Shown here piece by piece: positions 25,160 through 33,596 of a stretch of 64,000 nucleotides of DNA (its first letter is position 1; every line of letters begins with the position of its first letter). Source of the DNA: Comamonas flocculans (GTDB lineage: Bacteria; Pseudomonadota; Gammaproteobacteria; Burkholderiales; Burkholderiaceae_C); NCBI RefSeq assembly GCF_007954405.1, contig NZ_CP042344.1, positions 1,054,001 through 1,118,000 on the forward strand. Direction: 5' to 3'. The notes beneath the pieces were generated by a model. The model ran no database searches, was not told the origin of the DNA, and saw nothing but the letters and a program-made list of their open reading frames with translations. A program made the position numbers and the translations under genes.

Positions 25160-27307
25160 TCACTCCAAACCTCTTGAACTACCTGCATTTTTGTCAACCT
25201 TGCTCGACTCACTATACGCCGCCAGATTTTTGCGCCGATTAACACCAATTATGCGCCCAGGATTACCCATGACTATCGAATTAGGCGGGATATCAACAAA
25301 TACCACTGAATTCGCCCCAATGATGGTATTTTCACCTATCTCTATATTTCCAACAATTACCGCTCCAGCACCAATATCTACAAAATCGCCTATGATTGGC
25401 TTAGCATTCAAATCATCAATACTACGAATGCCAAATGTTGTATTTTGACGAATAATAACATCATTGCCAATTTTTCGAGCACCTAAAATCATTCCACCAA
25501 AGTGCTCAAGTTTAACACGACGCCCAAGCTGGACCGTGTAATCAAGCTTAATTCCACAGACAATTTGCGCTGTTTTATTCAGTATCCTATAAATGATCGT
25601 CAGTGGTGCCCGGAAAATTTTTTTTCTCACACCCATACGCCAATTACCGAACCGATGAACAAAAAGCATCAGAAAGCCTTGGCTCATAATTTTCTTTTCA
25701 TTTGTCCGGTAATCCTCGCGCACCAAATTCCAGAAAGAAATATTATCCGGATTCATGTTGCGCGAGCCATCGGGCAGAGGCGGAGCGTTTTCCCCCGCCG
25801 CCATACGGAAATGATAATAGCCAGCACCTTCAATCACGCTAACAAGCCGACGCAACGGCCAAGACTCCCATCCGGCAGGGATGTCTCCTAAAGCGCGTTC
25901 CAGAGCAATGCCAACCTGCAAATGAATCAAAGAATCACCATCCAAATCGGCAAAGAGCATGTCTAATGATATCGGATGGCCGACCAGCCGCTCTAAGAAC
26001 TGACTAAACGTATCGTTGGTTTCGTCGCGACCGCTTTCCTCCAAAGTCAGCCGCGCCTCCAGAACATGCGCGAGCTCTACTCGCTGAATTTTCCCAGTCG
26101 CGGTCCGAGGCAAGCTTTGCACTTCATGGACACTGATCGCACCACGTGCATTTGCACCTTGTGCTCCCGCTTGCATCGCTACCGCATCCACCAACGTATC
26201 CTGAACAAGCTTAACCGGGGACGTCACAACCACGCCAATGCCATCTCCACGCATCGGATCGGGCCGCCTTAGTATGGCAAATTCGCCCACATCCAAATTG
26301 CGCGCTAGCAGTTCCGTGCGGACAGCCGCTTCCATCAAGTCCGGCGAAAGCTTGATTCCGCCGCAATTGATCACATCGTCGGCTCGGCCCAAATAATATA
26401 AGCGACCATCATCAATTCGCCCCAAATCCGAAGTTTGCAACCAAACTTCGTGACCCAATGCCCTCCAATACTCACCTTCGGCCACGCCAAGGGCAACGTG
26501 CGGCCCACTGATCTCGATGCGCCCGTCGTCTCCGATACGCACACGTACAGCGCCTGACACTTGGCCGACCGAACCCAATGTCTCAGCGGGTTCCTCATGA
26601 ATCCGTTGTAACGTCGTGCGCGAAGCTTCGGTCAGCCCGTAATGTTGCACGATACGCGCATTAGGCAATGCAGAACGCAACGCGGCCTTTTCGGTCGCAG
26701 ACATATATTGACTGCCAATTTCGACCCAACGCACACGCTTAAGTTCGCCACCAAACCGATCAAGCCCAGCCAAAAACACACGCCACAAACTTGGAACGGC
26801 GGAAATCGCGTTGATTTCACCGGCAATCAGCATGTGCCGTATTTCCGCCAAATCAAAACCGCCTGATGGCACATAACATGCCCCGCTGGCATTGAGTACC
26901 ACGCGACAGCGCCCGTAACCAAAACTGTGATACACCGGAACACCCACGTACTCCCGTATTTCATTGTCAATTTCCATCGTTTCGGTTACGCGACAAACTG
27001 CGTCATGCAGGTTGCCATGACTCAAAAGTACGGCCTTGGGTTTGCCCTGTGTGCCAGATGTAAATGAAATCTGCGCCGCATCATCGCCACTTCGTGAAGT
27101 GAATTTTTCGGCAATCCATCCTCCTTCCGTGTCAGTACGCTGAATGATGTTGGTATGAGTGAAAGCCAAACGCTCTTCGTCACCCGATCCGGTCAGCGGA
27201 ACGGATACCAACCCCTGAGCTAAATTAGACAGTAGCCGTCTGACATAGTCAGTGCTGTTAGATGCAATGACGCCAACAGTTTCGAGAGTATCAAAGGGGT
27301 TTTTCAC
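25160..27307 (-). CDS. AMP ligase - acyl carrier domain - CysE-like acyltransferase fusion
   Basis: 715 residues with three parts in order. (1) An adenylation domain, about 1-415: FTSGTQGKPKAV (82-93), HYGLTE (222-227), TSDLGRIDDGRLYYLGRADD, and TATGKIQR with catalytic-type Lys406. (2) A short carrier-protein-like segment, about 430-495, with FADLDGDSLIHLQ; Ser459 is the predicted phosphopantetheine site. (3) A serine-acetyltransferase-like beta helix, about 520-690, with His602 in KLEHFGG and IGDFVDIGAGAVIVGNIEIG repeats. The order suggests that an acid is activated, loaded on the carrier and passed to a sugar (inference). Just before the adenylation core the N-terminus is short. AT-rich; overlaps the upstream GT2 gene by four bases. 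Confidence 0.8.
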   Translation of the reverse strand: MKNPFDTLETVGVIASNSTDYVRRLLSNLAQGLVSVPLTGSGDEERLAFTHTNIIQRTDTEGGWIAEKFTSRSGDDAAQISFTSGTQGKPKAVLLSHGNLHDAVCRVTETMEIDNEIREYVGVPVYHSFGYGRCRVVLNASGACYVPSGGFDLAEIRHMLIAGEINAISAVPSLWRVFLAGLDRFGGELKRVRWVEIGSQYMSATEKAALRSALPNARIVQHYGLTEASRTTLQRIHEEPAETLGSVGQVSGAVRVRIGDDGRIEISGPHVALGVAEGEYWRALGHEVWLQTSDLGRIDDGRLYYLGRADDVINCGGIKLSPDLMEAAVRTELLARNLDVGEFAILRRPDPMRGDGIGVVVTSPVKLVQDTLVDAVAMQAGAQGANARGAISVHEVQSLPRTATGKIQRVELAHVLEARLTLEESGRDETNDTFSQFLERLVGHPISLDMLFADLDGDSLIHLQVGIALERALGDIPAGWESWPLRRLVSVIEGAGYYHFRMAAGENAPPLPDGSRNMNPDNISFWNLVREDYRTNEKKIMSQGFLMLFVHRFGNWRMGVRKKIFRAPLTIIYRILNKTAQIVCGIKLDYTVQLGRRVKLEHFGGMILGARKIGNDVIIRQNTTFGIRSIDDLNAKPIIGDFVDIGAGAVIVGNIEIGENTIIGANSVVFVDIPPNSIVMGNPGRIIGVNRRKNLAAYSESSKVDKNAGSSRGLE

Positions 27308-28272
27308 TGTGAGGTGCCTTTCGCCTTTGGCAAGGCGAAACCATGTGTCAGCATGTCATGCCAAAGATATGGTGGATCCATGATCGGCTTAAATCGCAGG
27401 CCACGATGAATTCTATAGAACACATCGCCGATTAGATAGAGCACATTGGCAAATATAGCACCAACACGCCCGTGGTAATCATTAAAAAATTTAAATCTGG
27501 ATTGATACCAATAATCCGGAATGCGCTTAACGGCGTCTTGCGCACGTACTCCTGTCGCTTGACCCTGCAGGTGGACGACGCGGCTTTCGGGGATATGCCA
27601 TATTTCATATCCTGCCTTTTTCATCCGAGCCATTAGATCAACCTCTTCGAAATACAAGAAATATTGGATATCCATCAAGCCGATTTCCTGAAGCGCCGTG
27701 CGCGGCATCATAAAACTCGCACCAGTTACCCAATCAACCTTTTGTGCATTCTCAAGTTCCGAAACCATCACCTCTGTAAATGGAAACATACGTCCCAAGA
27801 AAGACAATCGCACACCACAAAAAAATTCTCTCCACGGAGTCGGAAAACGAAAACCGGACGCACGCACAGTTCCATCTGGATTTTCGAGACGGCTCCCGAC
27901 AACACCAATTTTCGGGTAAATTCGCAAGGCATCTTCGAGCGCATCAACCGCACCGGCTCTAATATATGTATCCGGATTTAAAAAATAGACATATTCTATT
28001 TCTTTATCACACAAAACATAATTTATTAAAACAAAATTATTGCCGTACGCAAATCCATAATTCCCTCCAATAGGAAAACAGGTTACAAAATCGAAATTTT
28101 TCTCTTTTATGAAGCAATTAATGATACTCAAGGAATCATCGCCAGAATCTGCATCTCCCACATAGATTTTAAAGCGATTTTCAGCATCCCGCTCACGCAC
28201 CAATGAAACGAGGCACTCCGTCACAAGTTTTGGAGTTTTGTGATTGATGATGACGATTGCAATTTTCCCCAT
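27304..28272 (-). CDS. GT2 rhamnosyltransferase-like glycosyltransferase (WbbL type)
   Basis: 322 residues. The N-terminus IAIVIINHKTPKLVTECLVS is typical of rhamnosyltransferase-like GT2 enzymes. YFLNPDTYI carries the metal-binding Asp, followed by GVVGSRLENPDGTV, VTGASFMMPR and YFLYFEEVDLMAR. The donor is often dTDP-rhamnose in this subgroup, but no rml genes are in the window. It is the first gene after the long AT-rich gap, and it overlaps the ligase fusion gene by four bases (ATGA). Confidence 0.88.
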   Translation of the reverse strand: MGKIAIVIINHKTPKLVTECLVSLVRERDAENRFKIYVGDADSGDDSLSIINCFIKEKNFDFVTCFPIGGNYGFAYGNNFVLINYVLCDKEIEYVYFLNPDTYIRAGAVDALEDALRIYPKIGVVGSRLENPDGTVRASGFRFPTPWREFFCGVRLSFLGRMFPFTEVMVSELENAQKVDWVTGASFMMPRTALQEIGLMDIQYFLYFEEVDLMARMKKAGYEIWHIPESRVVHLQGQATGVRAQDAVKRIPDYWYQSRFKFFNDYHGRVGAIFANVLYLIGDVFYRIHRGLRFKPIMDPPYLWHDMLTHGFALPKAKGTSQ

Positions 28273-28835
28273 TTGTCAATAATCCATAATCTTCATATTC
28301 AAAATATCTTTTCGACACCATTGTAATTAACTTCTTTTTTTTGGTTCATCAATTTCTACTCGCCAAATTATTTTCATCAATCTCGGCCTAGCAGGCTATT
28401 GCATTATAACTGGAATACTCGGAAACAACACAACACTTTTGAGAGCGCCTCATCTTTTGCCAAGCTTGAAAAAATCGCTTGCATTCCTTTTTTGGCGGCT
28501 GATATTTTGGACAAGTCAATAGACAACCTAGTATTTCAACGACCTGTTAAGGATAAAGAACTCTAAGCCTTCAGGTCTTAATGTCGGATGCTGGCGATGG
28601 CTCTGCAAAATAATGCTCAGTGTGCTATAGCGCCCCATAACGCTAGAAATCCGGGAGAGGCGGACACAGAGCCATACCCTGACAAGGCCGTATCTTCAGA
28701 ACTTCGTTCCAACATGTCAAATTTTCTGAGATTCAGATTGAAATCACAAATACGCAACTACAGCGGGTGACTATACAAAATATTACCCACTATATATTCC
28801 ATAGTTGCTTACATTTGTCCAACAGACGTTTGGAT
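28273..28835. other. AT-rich intergenic stretch without a recognisable gene
   Basis: 563 bases between the ABC transporter stop and the GT2 start. The base composition is much richer in A+T than the ribosomal or EPS core genes. I find no family signature in any frame; a 60-codon open stretch on the plus strand at 28588-28770 has no recognisable feature. It probably holds the promoter of the 28272-16590 minus-strand run, and could be the scar of an exchanged sugar cassette. Confidence 0.6.
28403..28433 (-). promoter_or_regulatory. Possible promoter of the glycosyltransferase run
   Basis: A perfect minus-strand TATAAT (28408-28403), about 130 bases before the GT2 start. The -35 is poor: TTGTGT at 28433-28428 with a 19-base spacer is the best match. 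Confidence 0.35.
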
Positions 28836-30593
28836 TTAATTTCGCCTGATATCTTTCGATACAGTCTCTCGAATCAATCCGCCTTCCAAGTGGAAGATTC
28901 GATGACACCGCGCCAGCGTGGAAACCCTGTGGGCAATCATCAGGATGATGAGGCTGGGGTTGAGCCGATAAATCGCATCCATCACCTTGGTCTCGGTTTC
29001 GCCATCCAGTGCGCTTGTGGCCTCATCCAGCACCAGTACATCGGCCTTCTTGTACAAGGCGCGGGCAATGCCAATGCGCTGGCGCTGCCCGCCCGAGAGC
29101 TGGATGCCGCGCTCACCTACGCGCGTGCGCGTGCGCTCGGGCAATTGCCGGATGAACTCGGAGAGCTGGGCCGCCTCCAGCGTTTGCGCCAGGTGTGCAT
29201 GATCGATCTCGCCGGGGGGCACGCCCAGTGCCACGTTTTCGGCAATCGACTTGTCCACCAGGAAAATGGCCTGCGGCACGTGGGCGATGCGCTTGTGCCA
29301 CCAGGGCAAATTCGCCTCGGTGATGGGCTCGCCGTTGACGACCACCACGCCGCTCGTGGGTCGCAGAAGGCCCATGCAAATGTCGAGCAGCGTGCTTTTG
29401 CCGCCGCCTGTCACGCCGACGAAACCCACGCGCTCTCCGGCATTGATGCGCAGATTCACCCCATCGAGCACGGTTTTCTGGTCTGGTCCGTAGGCGAATC
29501 GAACCTCTCGCAGTTCGATGGCGGAAACCCCCGCCTCGGATACGCCAGTCCTTGCGTGCACGGTGGGGCCTGGCCGGGGCATCGGCAAATCCAGCAGCGC
29601 CAGCGTCTCTTGCACGGTGGCGAGGCTGCCGCGGTAGCTCGCGTACCCGTTGTAAATGACTTGCACGTGCGGCAGCAACCGCTGGCCGCCCAGCGCCAGC
29701 GCGCCCAGCACCGGCAGGGCATCCACCACACCGCCAGGGCCGCGCACCAGCCAGTTGGCCAGCGCCACCACCAGGATGATGGCGATGCTCTCGATCACGT
29801 ACTTGGGCGCGCCGCCCAGCGTGAGATTGGTCGCCTGGGCCGCACGCAACTCGCGATCCACGTAGGCGAACTGGTGCACATACACCTCCTGGTTGTGCTC
29901 CAGCGTGATGTCTCGGATCGCGCCCAGGCCTTCTTGCAGGTACTGAAACCGCAGGATGCCATTGCGCGCCACCGTCTCGCTGTTGTGCTGCAGGCGCCGC
30001 TTGGCCCACAGACTGACACCGACGTACATCCCGCCAATCAGGCAGCCCGCCACCAGCGCCACCACCGCATCCACCCACAGCAGGGCCGCGAGAATCGAGC
30101 TCGCCATCACTGCGGCCACCATCATCAGCATGAGCGGCGCCAACGCCCCCGCGGTCAGGTGGCCGACCTTCTCCATCGCTGAAAGCGTCTGGCTACTGCT
30201 GCGACCCAAGTGGTAGGCATAGGGCTGATGCAGCACCCGGCCGAACACCTGCACACCCAAGTCGGTACCAATGGCAAAGATCACCCGATTGCTGGCCCAG
30301 GTGAGGAGCAAGCGCAGCGCCCCGGCGATGAACGCGACGCAGCCGAACAGCAGGGACGCGGCCAACAGGCGCGTGCCCCCGATGAGACCCGCCACCGCAT
30401 CGAGCAGATGAGCAAACCACGGGGCCTTGTCCACGAACTCGGGACTGGCGAGCAGGCCGAGAAACGGCACGATGGCGCCGAGCGTGAACACCTCGCCAAA
30501 GGCACCGGCCACCATCAGCAGCGCCACCGTCGCCAATTGCAGGCGGCGCTTGTGGCCAAGGTGATGCCAGACGGTGGAAATCAGTTGAATCAT
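28836..30593 (-). CDS. ABC transporter, fused membrane and ATPase domains (PglK/MsbA-like)
   Basis: 585 residues from the ATG at 30593 (MIQLISTVWHHLG); the longer reading would run through the upstream gene. About six membrane segments fill residues 1-310. The ATPase domain has Walker A GVTGGGKST, signature LSGGQRQRIGIARAL, Walker B VLVLDEAT and the H-loop IAHRVSTL. In polysaccharide loci such half-transporters of the PglK type flip lipid-linked oligosaccharides across the inner membrane. No Wzx-type flippase is seen in the window, so this is the best candidate for that step. It lies between a GT4 gene and the AT-rich gap. Confidence 0.87.
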   Translation of the reverse strand: MIQLISTVWHHLGHKRRLQLATVALLMVAGAFGEVFTLGAIVPFLGLLASPEFVDKAPWFAHLLDAVAGLIGGTRLLAASLLFGCVAFIAGALRLLLTWASNRVIFAIGTDLGVQVFGRVLHQPYAYHLGRSSSQTLSAMEKVGHLTAGALAPLMLMMVAAVMASSILAALLWVDAVVALVAGCLIGGMYVGVSLWAKRRLQHNSETVARNGILRFQYLQEGLGAIRDITLEHNQEVYVHQFAYVDRELRAAQATNLTLGGAPKYVIESIAIILVVALANWLVRGPGGVVDALPVLGALALGGQRLLPHVQVIYNGYASYRGSLATVQETLALLDLPMPRPGPTVHARTGVSEAGVSAIELREVRFAYGPDQKTVLDGVNLRINAGERVGFVGVTGGGKSTLLDICMGLLRPTSGVVVVNGEPITEANLPWWHKRIAHVPQAIFLVDKSIAENVALGVPPGEIDHAHLAQTLEAAQLSEFIRQLPERTRTRVGERGIQLSGGQRQRIGIARALYKKADVLVLDEATSALDGETETKVMDAIYRLNPSLIILMIAHRVSTLARCHRIFHLEGGLIRETVSKDIRRN

Positions 30594-30658
30594 CAAACAG
30601 CAAGCAAAACGAAAAAAGGGCAGCGGCGTCAGCGCGATCGGCAGCGCATCGCAGGCGC

Positions 30659-31888
30659 TTACGCCCCCCCCGCTCGGACATCGGCCACTTCTTGGTAAAA
30701 CGCCAGATAGGCATCGGCCAAGGCTTGCCCCGAAAACTTTTTGCGCGCAACCTTCTTGGCATTCTCCGACAACCGCAGGGCAAGCTCCGGGGCGTCCAGC
30801 ACGGCCTGCACGCATGCGCCCAGCCCATCGGCATCCTCGCTCTCGAACAAAAGCCCGGTGCGCCCGTCCTCGATGATTTCGGGAATGCCGCCAACGCGGC
30901 TTGCCACCGTCGGCACTCCCTGCGCGAACGCCTCGGCTACGGCGTACGAGAATATTTCCGTGCGCGAGGACACCACGCATACCGCCGCCGCTTTTCTGAT
31001 GCGCGTCACCTCAGGTCCGTTCTTCCTGCCGAGGAACTCGATGGGGCAGGCGATCGCATACCTTTCCTCGCACCACGCGACAAAATCCTTCCGACTTTGC
31101 GGTGTGCCATCGCCGATCTGCATTCGGTCATCGTCCGGACCGACAAAAATCGCACGCACCGCCTCCCGCCTGGATGCGAGCTTGAACATGGCCTCGATGA
31201 AAATATCCGCGCCCTTGACCTTGTCGAACCGACCGACGAAGACCACGGTCTTGTTCTCTGGGTCAAATTTCCACTGCTCATCGCTCGCATAAACCGGTAA
31301 GGGATTGGGCAAGACGGTTTTCTTGTCAATCTTCTTTTCATAAAATTTCTCGACCGCATCCAGCACGAACCGGGACGGCGCCGAGACCGCCGCCGCAGAA
31401 AAAATGGCTTCCCCTTCCCTCTGAACGCGTGCTCGGTAGCGGGCATCATCAAGAACGCCCTGCGCGCGCCCCACAAGAAACCAAGGGCCATGCAGCCTCA
31501 CGACGACAGGGGCGCCGGCGTGCGTGGCAACCGCGCGAGACTGCCCGAATGCCTCTTCCATTTCGATGACGCATCGGCTGTTTTGCATCGGCCCATTCTT
31601 GACGAAACGGCCGAACTTCCATGCCATCATGGATTCATAGGCATCGACGCCAAACATCCTGAGGGTCAGACGTCGCAACAACGAGCGCTGCGACAGATAG
31701 TAGCCATATGTCCCATCGTGTTGCAGACCGGGCGGACTACCACTCTTGGCAACCAAGCCGGCCTTGATGGCCCCCAGCCCTTGCAAAAGGGCCATCAGAT
31801 TCCTTGCATAGGTGCACACACCATTCGGCGTTTCTTCCAGTGGAACACTTGGCGCAAATATGAGCAGTTCAATTTTTCCGGATGCCAT
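30659..31888 (-). CDS. GT4 glycosyltransferase
   Basis: About 409 residues from MASGKIELL at 31888; another in-frame ATG lies at 31900. The N-terminal half has FAPSVPLEETPNGVCTYARN with the glycine-rich acceptor loop. The C-terminal half has VVFVGRFDKVKGADIFIEAM and SSRTEIFSYAVAEAFAQGVP, a variant of the EX7E donor motif, then GIPEIIEDGRTGLLF. It overlaps the end of the wzy gene by 20 bases, so coupled translation is likely. The donor sugar is unknown. Confidence 0.88.
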   Translation of the reverse strand: MASGKIELLIFAPSVPLEETPNGVCTYARNLMALLQGLGAIKAGLVAKSGSPPGLQHDGTYGYYLSQRSLLRRLTLRMFGVDAYESMMAWKFGRFVKNGPMQNSRCVIEMEEAFGQSRAVATHAGAPVVVRLHGPWFLVGRAQGVLDDARYRARVQREGEAIFSAAAVSAPSRFVLDAVEKFYEKKIDKKTVLPNPLPVYASDEQWKFDPENKTVVFVGRFDKVKGADIFIEAMFKLASRREAVRAIFVGPDDDRMQIGDGTPQSRKDFVAWCEERYAIACPIEFLGRKNGPEVTRIRKAAAVCVVSSRTEIFSYAVAEAFAQGVPTVASRVGGIPEIIEDGRTGLLFESEDADGLGACVQAVLDAPELALRLSENAKKVARKKFSGQALADAYLAFYQEVADVRAGGA

Positions 31889-33338
31889 GACCCATCCCAA
31901 CCAGGAACATCAACAACGGGAAAAACACACTCCCTTTGCCAAAAGAACTGACGGTAAATATCACCATTCCCAGACCCACCATAATCACCATGTAGACCCG
32001 CGCGGCGTCAAGAACCTCACCATCACCACCACGCTTGGCTCGCCGGTAGACCGCAAGCGGCCAAGCAAATATCAGGCCGGCGAACAAGACCATGGCGACC
32101 AAGCCATACTGCAAACCTACCTGAAGATAGGTATTGACAATATCTATGATGCCTTCGCCTTGGCGCAGTACCTGCAAGCGAGGTGCACTCATGAAATGGG
32201 GATTTCCCGTCAATGGATGTTGCATGATTTCCTGCATCCCAAGCTCCAACAAGCGTTGCCGATAATCCACGTTGCCAGAATCTTTCAGCATCAGGCCATC
32301 AGCCACGGAATCGAAAAGGCCGGTAGCAAATAACAACACGGAAACGAATATTACCCCAATGAAAACATAGTAAATCCCGCGTGACCTATAACTGAGTATC
32401 GCATACCACACAACCATCCCTGCACCTATAATCCAAGGCGCGCGAGAAAACGTAAAAACCACCGATAAAAGCAACAATAAAAACAATAACTTTTGCACTG
32501 CCGATTTTTGGACATCTTTGATAAGATACGCAAACACCACCATCGCGCAGCTACCAATCGCCGCCAAATGGATGGCCCCCACGGTTGCGGAAGTTCTCAG
32601 AAAACCCCCACGGTATTTATAAGTCGTAATCATCAAATCGGGCAAATCAAGCGCACCGCGTAATTCATCATAAACATTCCAGTGCTTTAACATGGTAAAC
32701 ACTCCCATCCCAGACAGAATAATTGCGATGAAAGTAAAACCAAAATAAATATACCTTGCGTCTCTCAATTCGAACGAAGTTTTTCTAGCAATGAGATAAG
32801 GCACCAAAATGAGATTGAAATAGACAAACGTCTCGCGAAATCCATCCGACACGGTCGTGTCGCGAAACGACAGCAGCGCTATCAACACAAACAGCAAAAT
32901 CACCGCCAGCGAAACGCGCTCCCGGCCGACAGGCGTACGGCGCCGCGTTCCAGACAAGAGGTAGCTCAGGCCCAAGACCATGGGCCAAGACAATTCGACG
33001 ATCTTGTTCAACCCGAAGAAGCCCTGCATGACCCGGCCCAACGACGGAACGGACAGCAGCAGCACGACAAAGAGGCCGCCCTGCGCATGCACGGGCACTC
33101 GGTTCTTGACGAAGGGAACGACGAGCAAGGCCAGCAGAATGAAAACGTAATAGTTTGAAGCCAAGAAGGCTGCAGACGTCACCAGCGCCCATGCCACGAA
33201 ATAGCGCTTGCTGACCGAACTGGGGCCCGTCGACGGCACGCCGTCCAACTGCAGCGTTCTCCCGGCTTTCGTCCACAAGAGATAACAAAGACATCCCACG
33301 GCCATGACAACGATGTACGCTTTGAGGTAATTGGGCAT
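31869..33338 (-). CDS. O-antigen polymerase/ligase-type membrane protein (Wzy)
   Basis: 489 residues with about ten to twelve hydrophobic segments throughout. The Wzy/WaaL C-terminal signature is visible: DYRQRLLELGMQEIMQHPLTGNP, then IVNTYLQVGLQYGLVAM. Family members join lipid-linked repeat units in the periplasm. It is the first gene of a minus-strand run followed by a GT4 and the ABC transporter, which fits a polymerase next to its flippase. Sequence in the middle part is moderately AT-rich. Confidence 0.85.
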   Translation of the reverse strand: MPNYLKAYIVVMAVGCLCYLLWTKAGRTLQLDGVPSTGPSSVSKRYFVAWALVTSAAFLASNYYVFILLALLVVPFVKNRVPVHAQGGLFVVLLLSVPSLGRVMQGFFGLNKIVELSWPMVLGLSYLLSGTRRRTPVGRERVSLAVILLFVLIALLSFRDTTVSDGFRETFVYFNLILVPYLIARKTSFELRDARYIYFGFTFIAIILSGMGVFTMLKHWNVYDELRGALDLPDLMITTYKYRGGFLRTSATVGAIHLAAIGSCAMVVFAYLIKDVQKSAVQKLLFLLLLLSVVFTFSRAPWIIGAGMVVWYAILSYRSRGIYYVFIGVIFVSVLLFATGLFDSVADGLMLKDSGNVDYRQRLLELGMQEIMQHPLTGNPHFMSAPRLQVLRQGEGIIDIVNTYLQVGLQYGLVAMVLFAGLIFAWPLAVYRRAKRGGDGEVLDAARVYMVIMVGLGMVIFTVSSFGKGSVFFPLLMFLVGMGHGIRKN

Positions 33339-33596
33339 TGCAGACAGTCATCTATGGTCAGCGCGGGCTAGCTTGGACAAGGAAGCGCACGCGAGGATCT
33401 CATGGCCCCAGGCGGCGCGCTTGCTAAGCGCGCATGCATCGCTTCTCAACTCTGGCGGAGGATGCGCATTTTGCAGGAACAAGAACAGACGTCGCACATA
33501 GCCTCCGTCGTGGTTCAGCACGGATGGCTGCTGAATGGTGATCAATCACACACGACCGCACACAGACCGCATACTGTCATCCGGAGGATCAAGCAT

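Noticed and set aside
28588..28770. Small gene of 60 codons in the AT-rich gap
   Set aside because: No ribosome-binding site I can trust, no family signature, and atypical codons. It is treated as non-coding.
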